DNA of 64,000 nt from Verrucomicrobiota bacterium (GCA_023269675.1 JAHFSX010000005.1:62001-126000); one strand, 5' to 3'. Shown: positions 8,876 to 18,623, numbered from the stretch's first letter. Made by a program: numbers and translations. Notes: generated from the letters alone by a model not told the origin.

Positions 8876-9096
8876 TACAAACGGAGAAGGGTTATTCAGT
8901 GGCGGGTTCATTGCCACATTCAACCCTCTGTTGTCGAATAAGATACAGTATCGGAAGGCCAGCTGTCATCACCTGTGTTCTCATCGCAGGCGGTTCCCGT
9001 CCGGTCCCTGCCTTCCGCGATTGCCGCTTTTCAGGCTGACCCGCACCGCGGCTTGCGGTTGCGGTTCGTATCTTTATTCGAATCGTTTATCGTTTT

Positions 9097-9129
9097 TTGT
9101 TAATAATGTTCAGGCCACTGGCGTATACT
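9097..9129 (+). promoter_or_regulatory. candidate promoter of the 2125-aa gene
   Basis: An AT-rich island in otherwise GC-rich DNA. TATACT at 9124-9129 is a good -10 box. TTAATA at 9100-9105 (18-bp spacer) or TTGTTA at 9097-9102 (21-bp spacer) could be the -35. The start codon is about 50 nt further on, preceded by GGAGGG at 9169-9174. Confidence 0.5.
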
Positions 9130-9180
9130 GTGTGAAACCTTTAAGTGACTCGCAAGTCGTCTGAAAACGGAGGGACCTTC

Positions 9181-12100
9181 ATGGCAAGCAGAATGGTTGC
9201 GGTGTGCGGGCTGTTGCTGGCCCTGTGCTGTCGGGGTCAGGAGATCGGGTATATCGAGACCTTCAGTCTGGCGGGTGACCGCGAGTCGGCTCTGAAGGAG
9301 CTGGTCCCCGGCACCGACGATTACTATTACTACCACGCGCTGCAGGCCCAGAACACGGGCGCCCGGCCGCGCTTCCAGGAGGTCGTGGACCGGTGGGTGC
9401 GCGAACGCAACGGCACGGTGACGGAGGGCGCGCGCGAGCTGCTGAACCGTCAGGCGCTCCTCGATTATGATAAGGAGCCCAAGAGGACCCTCGACTATCT
9501 GCGCCGCGAACTGGGCCTCTATTTCGGACACGCGCGCAAGACCGGTGAAGGCTTCAGCAGCGTGCCGTCGGTTTGGGACAACGCCCGCATCAGCGTCGCG
9601 GCGCTGATGCAACGCGCCCTCGCGGAGGAGCCTCGCAGTCTGGAGCGCCTCGAGGATGCCGGTCTCGACCTCGCCGCCGGGCAGAAGCTCAATGATGAGC
9701 AGCGCCGCAACCTCGTGGCGCGCCTGCGCCGGCCCGACTATCCGGGCGTGGTCGACCTGATCATCGCCGACCTGAACTATCGCGACAGCCGCGGCTTCGG
9801 TTCGCAGCCTATCCACCGGCTGTTCACGCTCGCACAGATGGAGGAGCTGCTGCAAAGGCAGCCCGGTCTGCGCAACGAGGCCGCCTTCGTGAACGCCTAT
9901 CTCGCCAAGCTCGCTCCCGAGAACGAGGTCGACCTTGACACCGACCTCGCCGCCTGCGAGGCCTACTATGACCGCGTCTGGACCTTTGTGAAGGCCCTCG
10001 ACCCGGCCCACAACTCGCTCAGGGCCAACGTGCTCTACAACCGCCTGCGTTTCGATCAGCGCAAAGGCGTGTATGACCGCGCCCGCTTCATGGAGTACGT
10101 CAAGTTGCCGCGTGACGTCTACTACCTGCGCGACGAGATCAGGCGGCAGTTGCCGCGCGGCGACTACCTCGCGCGGCTGGGGCAGGAGTTCGGGCTCGTC
10201 TCCCTGCCGCCCGTCGCCAACGAGGAGCCGCTGGTGCGTGCCTTCCTGCTGGAGTTCTTCCGGACCGACGCGAACTATGACGCGTTTCTGCCCTTCATAC
10301 GCGACGATTTCCTCAAGCCGCTCTTCGCCGAAGCCAAGATCGTCAACGGCGTGGGCGAGCCGCAGCAGTGGGCCGCGCTGCTGGCCCCGGACGCCTACAA
10401 GCGGCTCAAGGAGCGCGTGGACATCGATTTCGCGGAGGACAACCCCGCCCTGTTCGGCGCGGATGACGCGGTGAAGCTGGCCGCCTTCGTCAAGAACGTT
10501 CCGGCGCTGATCGTCAAGGTGTACGAGATCAACACCTTCAACTACTACCGCGAGACCGGCCAGCCGCTCAACCTCGCCATCAACCTCGACGGGCTGGTCG
10601 CCTCCGCCGCGCGCCGCGTGGAGTACCGGGAGACTTCCGAACGCCGCGTGGCGCGCGCCTTCGAGCTGCCGGAGCTTAAGGCGCGCGGCGCGTATGTGGT
10701 GGAGCTCATCGGCAACGGCAAGAGCAGCCGCGCGCTGGTGCAGAAGGGCCGGCTCGATGTGCTGCAGGAGGTGACCGCCGCCGGACACGCGTTCACGGTG
10801 CTGGATGAGACTGGCCAGCGCGTGCCGGGCGCGGGCGGGTGGCTGGCTGGACGCGAGTTTCCAGCCGACAAAGAGGGCCGCATCCTGGTGCCGTTCACCA
10901 CGGCGCCGAAGGGCGAGAACCTCGTGGTCCGCAAGGACGGGTTTGCCGCGCTGGTGCGGTTCAACCATTTGGCGGAAACCTATGCGCTGAAAGCCGGCGT
11001 CTATGTGGACCGCGAGGCGCTGATCCGCCGCGAGAAGGCGCTGATCGCCGTGCGGCCGGTGCTGACGGTGGACGGCCGGCCCGCGAGCCTCAAGCTGCTG
11101 GAAGAGCCGCGGCTGGTGATCCGCTCGACCGACCTGCAGGGCATCGTGACCGAGAAGGAGGTCGCGGGGCTCGTGCTCCGCGAGGACGCCGAGACGGTGC
11201 AGGAGATCCTCGTGCCGGAGAATGCCGTCGAACTTACGGTGCTGTTGAAAGCCAAGGTGCAGAATCTGAGTCAGAGCAAAAAACAGGAGCTGTCCGACGG
11301 CGCGACGTTCGCGCTGAACGGCATCGAGCGCACGGTGGATGTGCAGGCCCTGCACGCCGGACGCACCGCGGCGGGATATTTCGTGGACGCGCGCGGCAAG
11401 AACGGCGAGCGTCTGCCGGGCGAACCGCTGCAGTGTTTCTTCAAGCACCGCTGCTTCCGCGACGAGGTGCATGTGGAGCTCAAGACCGACGCGCAGGGCC
11501 GCGCGCTGCTGGGCGCGCTGGCCGACATCGAACGCTTCCGCATCAAGGCCGCGTCCGGTGCGGAGCGCACGTGGTCGCCTGCGCGCGGCGCCTGCGCCTA
11601 TCCCGATGCGCTGCACGGGCGGGCGGGCGACACCCTGCGCGTGCCGATCCTGTGGGACGCGGCGGAGGCGGGCTCCGGGGCCTCGCTGCTGGAGACGCGC
11701 AATGGTCAGTTCGTGAAGGACTGGCAGTCGGCTTTGGCGACGGCGGACGGTTTTCTGGAGCTGCGCGGCCTGCCGGCCGGCGACTACTCGCTGTTGCTCA
11801 AGTCCGAGGGACGCGAGCTCGCCGTGCGCGTGACGCAGGGCGACGAGCGCGACGGCTATGTGATCTCGGCGCGCCGCGCGCTGGAGCGCCCGCGCCTCGC
11901 GCCGCTGAACGTGGCGGCGGTGACGGCCGGAGCGGAGAACGTGGAGATCCGGCTCGCCAACGTCACGCCCTTTACGCGGGTCCACCTGTTCGCCACCCGC
12001 TATCTGCCCGCGTACGACCTGTTCGGGCGCCTGGGCTTCGCGGGCACGCCGGGGCTGGTGCAGCAGCCGTGGCAGCCGGCGCGCACGTTCTACGAGTCGG

Positions 12101-15100
12101 GCCGCGACATCGGCGACGAGTACCGCTACATCATCGACCGCCAGCAGGCCGTGAAGTATCCGGGCAACATGCTGGAGCGTCCGGGCCTGCTGCTCAACCC
12201 GTGGGCGGTGCGCGCGACCGAGGCGCAGGCCGAATCGCTCGCGGAGGGCCGCGCCTATGCCGGGCATGCGGCGGGTCTGGCGCGCGCCGCCGGCAGCGTG
12301 GCCGCGAGCCTGGAGCCGCAGGGGCTCTCGCCGGAGGGCTATGTCGCGCTCGACTTCCTGCGGCAGCCCGCCGTGACGCTGCTGAACCTGGTGCCGGACA
12401 AGACGGGCACGGTCGTTGTGCCGCGCGCGCTGCTGAAAGGGCTGCCGCAGCTGCGCGTGCTGGCGGTGGATCCGACCGCCACGGTGCTGAGGCAGCTGGC
12501 GCTGGAGGACACGCCGGTCGAGACGCGCGAGCTGCGGCTGGCGGCTGGCCTCGATCCCAAGAAGAGCTACTCGGAGCAGAAACGGATCACGGCGGTGGCG
12601 GCCAAGGCGGCTGTGACGGTCGGCGATGTGACGACCGCGCGTTTCGAGACCTACGACACGGTCGCCAAGGCCTACCGCCTGCTGGCCACGCTCAACGGCG
12701 ACGCGACCTTCGGCGAGTTTTCCTTCGTGGCCAACTGGCCACAGCTGGACGCGAAAGAGCAGCGGAAGCTCTATTCCAAGCACGCCTGCCATGAGCTGAG
12801 CTTTTTCCTCTATCACAAAGACCGCAAGTTTTTCGATACCGTAGTCGCGCCCTCGCTGAAGAACAAGAAGGACAAGACCTTCATGGACCACTGGCTGCTC
12901 GGCGACGACCTGGCCGGGTATCTGGAGCCGTGGCGGTTCGGGCGGCTGAACGCTGCGGAGCGCGTGCTGTTGGGCAAGCGTCTGCGCGACCAGGAGGCCT
13001 CGGTGGCGCGCGATACGCGCGAACGCGTCGAGCTGATCCCGCCGGACATGGAGGCGTTCAACCGCCGCTTCGACACAGCGGTGCAGACCGGGTCGCTGGA
13101 GGCCGGGCCGACCGGCGGGGCGTTCGGGGCGATCGACGAGCTCCGCAAGAGCGTGGGGGAAAAGCAGGGACGGACGCTGGTGCAGCTTGAAGCGAGGGTG
13201 AACTCGTTAGATACCTTGGGTGATCTGGCGGCCCCCGCCGCAGCGGCGGCGCCGGCGCCCATGGCGCTGCGGATGGCTGGCGGCGCGGAGCGGGCCAAGG
13301 ATGACCGGTCCATGATGAATGCGGCCAAAGCGAAACGGTCGGACATCCAGCTGCGGCAGCGCGGCCTGCGCGAGGAGGCTGAATCCAAGAAGGAGATGGA
13401 CGGGGACGCGGCCGCCGCCGACAAGCCTCAGGAGTCGCTCTTTTACGACGGCAAGGAGGCCCGGCGTGCGGACGCTCGGCGCTTCTTCCAGAAGCTCGAC
13501 AAGACTCAGGAGTGGGCCGAGAACAACTACTGGCATCTGCCGATCGAGCAGCAGGTGGCCGACCGCGTGAAGGTCAACGCCTTCTGGGGAGACTACGCGG
13601 CGCATGACGGCAAGACGCCCTTCCTGTCGAAGGCGTTTCCGGAGGCGGCCTCGAACTTCACGGAGATGATGCTGGCGCTGGCCGTGCTGGAACTGCCGTT
13701 CAAGGCGGCGGCGCACGGCGAGAAGGTCGACGGGCTGAGCTACACGCTGCAGGCCGGTTCGCCGGCGCTGCTGTTCCACCGCGAAATCTGCGAGGGCACG
13801 CGCGAGGCGGGGCCTGGCAACGTGCTGGTGGCGCAGCAGTTCTTCCGCGCGGATGACCGCGAGCGCATCGAGAACGGCGAGCGCTTCGACAAGCTGGTGA
13901 CCGACGAGTTCCTGCCGCAGGTCGTGTACGGCGCGCAAGTGGTGCTGACCAATCCCACGGGCAGCCGCCAGAAGCTGCAGGTGCTGCTCCAGATCCCCAT
14001 GGGCGCCATGCCCGTGAGCAACGGCTTCTACACGCGCGGCGTGTATGTGGCGCTGGAGCCCTACAGCACGCAGACGCGGGAGTACTTCTTCTACTTCCCG
14101 GCGACCGGCGACTACCCGCACTACCCGGTGACCCTCGCCCGCAACGACAAGGTGGTCGGCAGCGCCGCGCCCTTCACCTTCCACGTCGTCGCGAAGCTGA
14201 GCAAGATCGACACCACCTCGTGGGCGTGGATCTCCCAGAACGGGACCGCGGAAGAGGCTTTGGCCTTCCTCGGCGCGGCCAACCTCCACCGCCTCGATCT
14301 CGACGAGATCGCGTGGCGCATGAAGGACGCCGCGACCTTCAAGAAGGTCACGGCCCTGCTGGAGGCGCGGCACCTCTACGCCGGCACACTCTGGTCGTAC
14401 GGCGTGCTGCACAACGATCCCGCCGCGATCCGGGAGTTCCTGCGGCACCACGAGTTCGCCGACCGCTGCGGGTTCTGGCTCGCTTCGCCGCTGCTGGCGC
14501 TCGACCCGGTCGAACGGTTCGACTACCAGCATCTGGAGTACGCGCCGCTGGTGAACCCGCGCGCGCATCAGATCGGCGCGAAGCGCACGATCCTCAACGC
14601 CGTGTTCCGCGAGCAGTATCAGCGCTGTATGAAGGTGCTGAGCTACAAGCCGAAGCTGGAGGCCGCCGACACGCTGGCCGTGGCCTACTACCTGACGCTG
14701 CAGGACCGCGTGACCGAGGCGCTCGACTGGTTCGGCCGCGTGGACCGCAAGGCCGTGCCGGAGCAGCTCCAGTGCGACTATCTCGCGGCCTACCTCGCCT
14801 TATACAAGGGCGACATCGAGACCGCGCGCCGGCTGGCGAAGGGCCACGCGGACGAGGGCGTGGACCGCTGGCGCGACCGCTTCTCGCAGGTGCTGAGCCA
14901 GATCGACGAGATCGGCGGCGGGGCCGCCGCAACCACGGATCAGGAGAAGCGCGACGAGGCGCAGGCCGCGCTGGCGGCTTCCGAGCCCGTGCTGGAGATG
15001 CGGGTCGAGGCGGGGCGCATCCGGCTTGACACGCGCAACCTCAAGAGCTGCACGCTCAACTTCTACCCCATGGACATCGAGCTGCTCTTCTCGCGCAGCC

Positions 15101-15558
15101 CGTTCCTGCAGGAGGGCGCGGCGCAGTTCTCGTACATCCGTCCGGTGCTGAGCCAGACGGTGGATCTGCCCGCGGGCAAGGACGGTCTCGCCGTGGACCT
15201 GCCGGCCGAGTTCAAGGCCAAGAACGTGATGGTCGAGGCGCTGGCGGCCGGTGTGCGCAAGACCCAGGCGTATTATGCCAACACGCTCAAGGTGCAGATG
15301 GTCGAGAGCTACGGCCAGCTTGTCGTTACGCATGCCGAGACCGGCAAGCCGGTGCCGGGCGCCTACGTCAAGGTGTACGCGAAAATGGCGGACGGCGCGG
15401 TGAAGTTCTTCAAGGACGGCTACACCGACCTGCGCGGCCGCTTCGACTACGCCTCGCTCAACACCAACGAGCTGGAGAATTCGCAGCGCCTCGCGGTGCT
15501 GGTGCTGAGCGACACCCTCGGCGCGGTGGTGCGCGAGGCCCCGCCGCCGAAGCGGTAG
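9181..15558 (+). CDS. giant secreted multidomain protein, unknown function (2125 aa)
   Basis: I do not recognise a named family. ATG 9181 is chosen because GGAGGG ends 6 nt upstream and a signal peptide follows (MASRMVAVCGLLLALCCRGQ). The first 400 residues or so look helical and charged, with a Tyr cluster (DDYYYYHALQ). From about 440 to 1200 the pattern is beta-rich, with repeated Ig/macroglobulin-like phrases such as 'GQRVPGAGGWLAGREFPADKEGRI'. Residues about 1350-1415 are an Ala/Pro/Lys-rich linker. A second folded block (about 1440-1690) precedes a helical, TPR-like stretch (about 1700-1915), and the C-terminus (about 2050-2110) has another 'GKPVPGAYVKVY' beta domain. The layout recalls alpha-2-macroglobulin-like proteins, but no thioester CxEQ motif is present. 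No transmembrane anchor or lipobox is evident. Confidence 0.85.
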   Translation: MASRMVAVCGLLLALCCRGQEIGYIETFSLAGDRESALKELVPGTDDYYYYHALQAQNTGARPRFQEVVDRWVRERNGTVTEGARELLNRQALLDYDKEPKRTLDYLRRELGLYFGHARKTGEGFSSVPSVWDNARISVAALMQRALAEEPRSLERLEDAGLDLAAGQKLNDEQRRNLVARLRRPDYPGVVDLIIADLNYRDSRGFGSQPIHRLFTLAQMEELLQRQPGLRNEAAFVNAYLAKLAPENEVDLDTDLAACEAYYDRVWTFVKALDPAHNSLRANVLYNRLRFDQRKGVYDRARFMEYVKLPRDVYYLRDEIRRQLPRGDYLARLGQEFGLVSLPPVANEEPLVRAFLLEFFRTDANYDAFLPFIRDDFLKPLFAEAKIVNGVGEPQQWAALLAPDAYKRLKERVDIDFAEDNPALFGADDAVKLAAFVKNVPALIVKVYEINTFNYYRETGQPLNLAINLDGLVASAARRVEYRETSERRVARAFELPELKARGAYVVELIGNGKSSRALVQKGRLDVLQEVTAAGHAFTVLDETGQRVPGAGGWLAGREFPADKEGRILVPFTTAPKGENLVVRKDGFAALVRFNHLAETYALKAGVYVDREALIRREKALIAVRPVLTVDGRPASLKLLEEPRLVIRSTDLQGIVTEKEVAGLVLREDAETVQEILVPENAVELTVLLKAKVQNLSQSKKQELSDGATFALNGIERTVDVQALHAGRTAAGYFVDARGKNGERLPGEPLQCFFKHRCFRDEVHVELKTDAQGRALLGALADIERFRIKAASGAERTWSPARGACAYPDALHGRAGDTLRVPILWDAAEAGSGASLLETRNGQFVKDWQSALATADGFLELRGLPAGDYSLLLKSEGRELAVRVTQGDERDGYVISARRALERPRLAPLNVAAVTAGAENVEIRLANVTPFTRVHLFATRYLPAYDLFGRLGFAGTPGLVQQPWQPARTFYESGRDIGDEYRYIIDRQQAVKYPGNMLERPGLLLNPWAVRATEAQAESLAEGRAYAGHAAGLARAAGSVAASLEPQGLSPEGYVALDFLRQPAVTLLNLVPDKTGTVVVPRALLKGLPQLRVLAVDPTATVLRQLALEDTPVETRELRLAAGLDPKKSYSEQKRITAVAAKAAVTVGDVTTARFETYDTVAKAYRLLATLNGDATFGEFSFVANWPQLDAKEQRKLYSKHACHELSFFLYHKDRKFFDTVVAPSLKNKKDKTFMDHWLLGDDLAGYLEPWRFGRLNAAERVLLGKRLRDQEASVARDTRERVELIPPDMEAFNRRFDTAVQTGSLEAGPTGGAFGAIDELRKSVGEKQGRTLVQLEARVNSLDTLGDLAAPAAAAAPAPMALRMAGGAERAKDDRSMMNAAKAKRSDIQLRQRGLREEAESKKEMDGDAAAADKPQESLFYDGKEARRADARRFFQKLDKTQEWAENNYWHLPIEQQVADRVKVNAFWGDYAAHDGKTPFLSKAFPEAASNFTEMMLALAVLELPFKAAAHGEKVDGLSYTLQAGSPALLFHREICEGTREAGPGNVLVAQQFFRADDRERIENGERFDKLVTDEFLPQVVYGAQVVLTNPTGSRQKLQVLLQIPMGAMPVSNGFYTRGVYVALEPYSTQTREYFFYFPATGDYPHYPVTLARNDKVVGSAAPFTFHVVAKLSKIDTTSWAWISQNGTAEEALAFLGAANLHRLDLDEIAWRMKDAATFKKVTALLEARHLYAGTLWSYGVLHNDPAAIREFLRHHEFADRCGFWLASPLLALDPVERFDYQHLEYAPLVNPRAHQIGAKRTILNAVFREQYQRCMKVLSYKPKLEAADTLAVAYYLTLQDRVTEALDWFGRVDRKAVPEQLQCDYLAAYLALYKGDIETARRLAKGHADEGVDRWRDRFSQVLSQIDEIGGGAAATTDQEKRDEAQAALAASEPVLEMRVEAGRIRLDTRNLKSCTLNFYPMDIELLFSRSPFLQEGAAQFSYIRPVLSQTVDLPAGKDGLAVDLPAEFKAKNVMVEALAAGVRKTQAYYANTLKVQMVESYGQLVVTHAETGKPVPGAYVKVYAKMADGAVKFFKDGYTDLRGRFDYASLNTNELENSQRLAVLVLSDTLGAVVREAPPPKR

Positions 15559-15592
15559 GAGTCGGCCTTTGGCGATTTGTGCAGTTCAAAAG

Positions 15593-15674
15593 GTTTCGCG
15601 CAGAGGCCGCGGAGAGCGCAAAGCATGATCTTTCTCGGTGCGCCTCTACGAGCTCCGCGTACTCTGCGCGAAAC
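15593..15674. repeat. long intergenic hairpin (GTTTCGCGCAGAG arms)
   Basis: Perfect 13-bp arms GTTTCGCGCAGAG (15593-15605) and CTCTGCGCGAAAC (15662-15674), with a nested CGCGGAG/CTCCGCG pair. It starts 34 nt after the giant gene's stop. Similar in style to the hairpins at 43023-43109 and 51401-51472. No T-run follows, so it is not an obvious intrinsic terminator. Confidence 0.7.
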
Positions 15675-15720
15675 GGAAACTGTGCCGGTTCGGGTTTCGG
15701 GCTAACCGAAACGCAGACGT

Positions 15721-15815
15721 GCTGTGGCGTGCGGCGGCAAGCGGTGCCCCGCGCGACGCCGCTTTGCCTGGACGGGCTAGAAAGCGGTGCCGCGCTATGC
15801 TTGTCACCGCACTCC
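15721..15815 (+). repeat. interspersed repeat (GCGGCAAGCGGT...CACCGC), copy 1
   Basis: About 95 bp containing GCGGCAAGCGGT, CGCGCGACGCCGCTTT, AAAGCGGTGCCGCGCT and GCTTGTCACCGCA. The same blocks occur in the same order on the minus strand at 25269-25364. Its ends are mutually inverted, so it can fold. It lies just upstream of the BNR gene. Confidence 0.8.
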
Positions 15816-15845
15816 ATGTGGCTACAGATAACCTATGAGGTCATG

Positions 15846-18077
15846 ATGCGTTTGTTGAGAATGGGGGTGCTTTGGGCGGGGGCGGCGCTGCCGCTGCTCG
15901 CGGGGGAATCGGTGGCGTGGAATAATGTCGGGCCGGGCGGGGGCGGCTGGATCCAGTCCATGCTGGCGAGCCGTCACGGCGACGACCTATTCTATGTCGG
16001 CTGCGACGTGGGCGGCTTCTACCGTTCGGACGACGGCGGGCGTTCTTATGTCATCCGCAACACCGGGTTCGAGGACTACTTCATCGAGAGCCTGGCGGAA
16101 CATCCGGCCGACCCCAAGATCCTCTACGCGGGCTGCAAGGGCGGCGTCTATAAGAGCGCGGACGGCGGGCTGACGTGGCGCTGGCTGCGCGAGGGCTTCC
16201 CGCCGGCTCAGGAGTACGCCTTCTCTGCGATGGTCAGCAAGGTGGTGCTCGACCCGCAGAACCCCGAGACCGTCTATGCCGCCATCGGCCAGCCTCGCGA
16301 AGGGCGCGGCGGCCAGGGCGCGATCTACAGGTCCGAGAACGGCGGCGCGTCGTGGCGGCAGATCGTGCAGGCGGGCCAGCTCGCTCCGGACCTGCTCATT
16401 ACCGACCTCGCGATCCACCCGCAGGACGTGCGCCGCCTGCTGATCGCCACGCCCAAAGGGGTTTTCGCGAGCGCGGACGCCGGCGCGACGTGGACCCTGT
16501 CGAGCGAGGGGCTGCCGCCACATCGGCGCACCCTGCGGCTCGCGCAGTCGCCCTCCGATCCGCGGATCGTCTATGTGTCGCTCAAGGGCGAGGCGGGCGA
16601 GACGCCGTGGCAGGCGGGCGTGTACCGCTCAGGGGACGGCGGCCGCACGTGGCAGCCGCGCGTCAACGGGCTGCGCCAGGCGACTGGCAAGGCCGGGACG
16701 AGCGACATGCTGTGCGCGTGGGTGAGCGAACTCGCGGTCCACCCGCAGAACCCCGACATCGTTTACGCGGGCGGCGCGACGTGGTGGGACGCGACGGTCT
16801 ACAAGACGACTGACGGCGGCTCGAACTGGAAACGCGCCTTCGAGTTCGGCGTGAAGGGCAACGCGCGGCACGCCTGGATCGACATGTGGGGGCCGAGCGT
16901 CACCTGCCTGACGCTCGCGCCGCGGCAGCCCGACACGCTTTACTTCGGCACGTCGGGCTACATCTACAAGACCGTCGACGGCGGCGCCACATGGCAGCAG
17001 CGCTACACCCAGGAGCGGTCGGACGGCTTGATCAGCGGCAGCGGGCTGGAGGTCACCTGCCTGCATGCGGTGATCCCGCACCCGCGGGTCAAGGGGCGCG
17101 TCTTCTTCGGCTTCTACGACATCGGTCTGCTGGTTTCCGAAGACGGTGGCGCTTCCTTCCGGCGCCGCATGCAGGGGATGCCGAAAGAGTACGACAACTC
17201 CTGCTTCACGGTGACGTTCGCGCCGGACGACGACGCGCGCGTCTGGGCGGGATTCGGCCAGTGGGGCTCTAACCGGGGCCTGATCGCGGAGAGCCGGGAC
17301 AATGGAGCCACATGGACGCCCTTGAACAAGGCCGGCAGCGGGATGCCCGACGCGCGGCCGCGCTGGCTGATCAGCCACGTCCCGCTGAAAGATAACCCGG
17401 CCCAAAAACACCGGCTGCTCTATGTGGCGGAAGGCAAGGGCGTCTTCGGGAGCAACGACGACGGCGTGACGTGGGCCGTCTGCAACGCGGGCCTGCCGGG
17501 CGCGCGCGTGAGCTGTCTCGTGCGCGATGCCGACCGGGACAATGTGTTCTATGCCGGCGTTTCGAGTAAAGGCTCGGAGCCGGGCGCGGTGTTCCGCAGC
17601 GACGACCGCTGCGAGACGTGGCGGCAGGTGAGCGCGCCGGACGCGCGGCTGGCCGAGGTTCGGCAGCTTGCTGCCAAGGGCGGACGGGTGTATGCAACGA
17701 CCCGCGGCGCGAGGGTCGGCCAGACATACTTCAGCGGCGGCGTGTTCCGCTGTGACGGCGGCGGGGGCGCCTGGCGGCAGGTTTACACCAATCGTTACTG
17801 CGAGGCATTGGCGGTCGACCCGCGCGACGCGGACCGCGTCTATGCCAGCCTGCACGACCATCCCTATCACGACCGCTCCACCGGCGGCGGGGTGATCGCG
17901 AGCGGGGACGGGGGCGCGACGTGGCGTCCGCTGACGGACGAGTCGCTCACCTGCAAAGGCGTGACGTGGATCGCCCCCGATCCGCTGGAGCCGGAGCGGC
18001 TGTGGCTGGGAACGGCAGGGAACGCGGCGTTCACAGGGGTAACGGGAAACAAACGAAGCGAGAATCAAAAGAGGTGA
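15846..18077 (+). CDS. secreted BNR/Asp-box beta-propeller protein
   Basis: A 743-aa exported protein made of Asp-box repeats. I count about twelve S/T-x-D/N-x-G-x-T/S-W-type motifs (SDDGGRSY, SADGGLTW, SENGGASW, SADAGATW, SGDGGRTW, TTDGGSNW, TVDGGATW, SEDGGASF, SRDNGATW, SNDDGVTW and others), as in sortilin/VPS10, sialidase and GH74 beta-propellers. The opening 'WNNVGPGGGGWIQSML...CDVGGFYRSDDGG' resembles GH74 xyloglucanases, but the GH74 catalytic Asp residues cannot be assigned by eye, so a binding or structural role is equally possible. Start ATG 15846 has GAGG 5 nt upstream; ATG 15843 is adjacent. It is followed after 2 nt by the pseudopilin-like gene, probably co-transcribed. Confidence 0.85.
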   Translation: MRLLRMGVLWAGAALPLLAGESVAWNNVGPGGGGWIQSMLASRHGDDLFYVGCDVGGFYRSDDGGRSYVIRNTGFEDYFIESLAEHPADPKILYAGCKGGVYKSADGGLTWRWLREGFPPAQEYAFSAMVSKVVLDPQNPETVYAAIGQPREGRGGQGAIYRSENGGASWRQIVQAGQLAPDLLITDLAIHPQDVRRLLIATPKGVFASADAGATWTLSSEGLPPHRRTLRLAQSPSDPRIVYVSLKGEAGETPWQAGVYRSGDGGRTWQPRVNGLRQATGKAGTSDMLCAWVSELAVHPQNPDIVYAGGATWWDATVYKTTDGGSNWKRAFEFGVKGNARHAWIDMWGPSVTCLTLAPRQPDTLYFGTSGYIYKTVDGGATWQQRYTQERSDGLISGSGLEVTCLHAVIPHPRVKGRVFFGFYDIGLLVSEDGGASFRRRMQGMPKEYDNSCFTVTFAPDDDARVWAGFGQWGSNRGLIAESRDNGATWTPLNKAGSGMPDARPRWLISHVPLKDNPAQKHRLLYVAEGKGVFGSNDDGVTWAVCNAGLPGARVSCLVRDADRDNVFYAGVSSKGSEPGAVFRSDDRCETWRQVSAPDARLAEVRQLAAKGGRVYATTRGARVGQTYFSGGVFRCDGGGGAWRQVYTNRYCEALAVDPRDADRVYASLHDHPYHDRSTGGGVIASGDGGATWRPLTDESLTCKGVTWIAPDPLEPERLWLGTAGNAAFTGVTGNKRSENQKR

Positions 18078-18079
18078 AT

Positions 18080-18529
18080 ATGGCGGTGGTGAAATGTCCC
18101 TCGTGCGGAACGACGATCAACGTGGTGGAGAAGAAAACCGGCCTGTGGTGGGGCATCGGATGCCTGATCGCGACCTTCGCGCTTCCTGTCATTGTGGCAG
18201 TCATCGGCATCATCGCCGCCATCGCGATTCCCAGCTTCGTACATGCGCGTAACACGTCTCAGCACTCCGCGTGTGTGGCCAACATGAGAATGCTTGCGGC
18301 GGCAAAGGATCAGCTCGCCCGCGAAAAGGACTTCAAGCCGGGGGATGTCATTACGGAGCAGGCGGTATCCACGGTCCTGTCCCGGCCGCTCGAGAGCGTC
18401 AAATGCCCCAAAGGCGGACATTACACGCTCAATCCTGCTGGCCAGGATCCCGCGTGTTCGGTGCACGGGACCTTGTCGCAGGCTAGCCGCTGGAAGCCGG
18501 GAACGTGCGAGCCGGCGGTGGCGCCTTAG
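18080..18529 (+). CDS. zinc-ribbon pseudopilin-like membrane protein
   Basis: 149 aa, ATG 18080 with GAGG 5 nt upstream, 2 nt after the BNR stop. The N-terminus is a CPSCG half-ribbon, then a hydrophobic helix ending GIIAAIAIPSFVHARNTSQ, then a helical stem (SACVANMRMLAAAKDQLARE). The helix and stem, together with the C-terminal 'KCPKGGHYTLNP...CSVHG' segment, are typical of type IV pilin/pseudopilin-like proteins of Lentisphaerae and Kiritimatiellae. The usual prepilin-peptidase leader (short basic leader, G-F-T-L-I-E) is missing and replaced by the cysteine motif and a longer membrane segment, so it may not be processed as a pilin. Location: inner membrane with a periplasmic domain (inferred). 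Confidence 0.75.
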   Translation: MAVVKCPSCGTTINVVEKKTGLWWGIGCLIATFALPVIVAVIGIIAAIAIPSFVHARNTSQHSACVANMRMLAAAKDQLAREKDFKPGDVITEQAVSTVLSRPLESVKCPKGGHYTLNPAGQDPACSVHGTLSQASRWKPGTCEPAVAP

Positions 18530-18623
18530 CGCAGGACTGAAACGCGTGTCCGACGTATGAAAAGGGCCGTCTGTCAGGGTCGTCTCCACAAGGCGTCCGC
18601 ACGGGTCGGATCAGGGCCTGTGA

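Noticed and set aside
9100-12891. Minus-strand open frame of over 1200 codons opposite the giant gene
   Set aside because: The protein is Arg/His/Leu/Gln-rich with no domain or signal, as expected for the antisense of a GC-rich gene. The plus frame has a ribosome binding site, signal peptide and normal composition.
9181-15558. Thioester-type alpha-2-macroglobulin
   Set aside because: No GCGEQ-like motif is present and domain boundaries cannot be confirmed by eye; only a loose layout similarity remains.
15846-18077. GH74 xyloglucanase
   Set aside because: The Asp-box propeller and CDVGG segment are suggestive, but the catalytic Asp pair cannot be identified, so only a BNR propeller is called.
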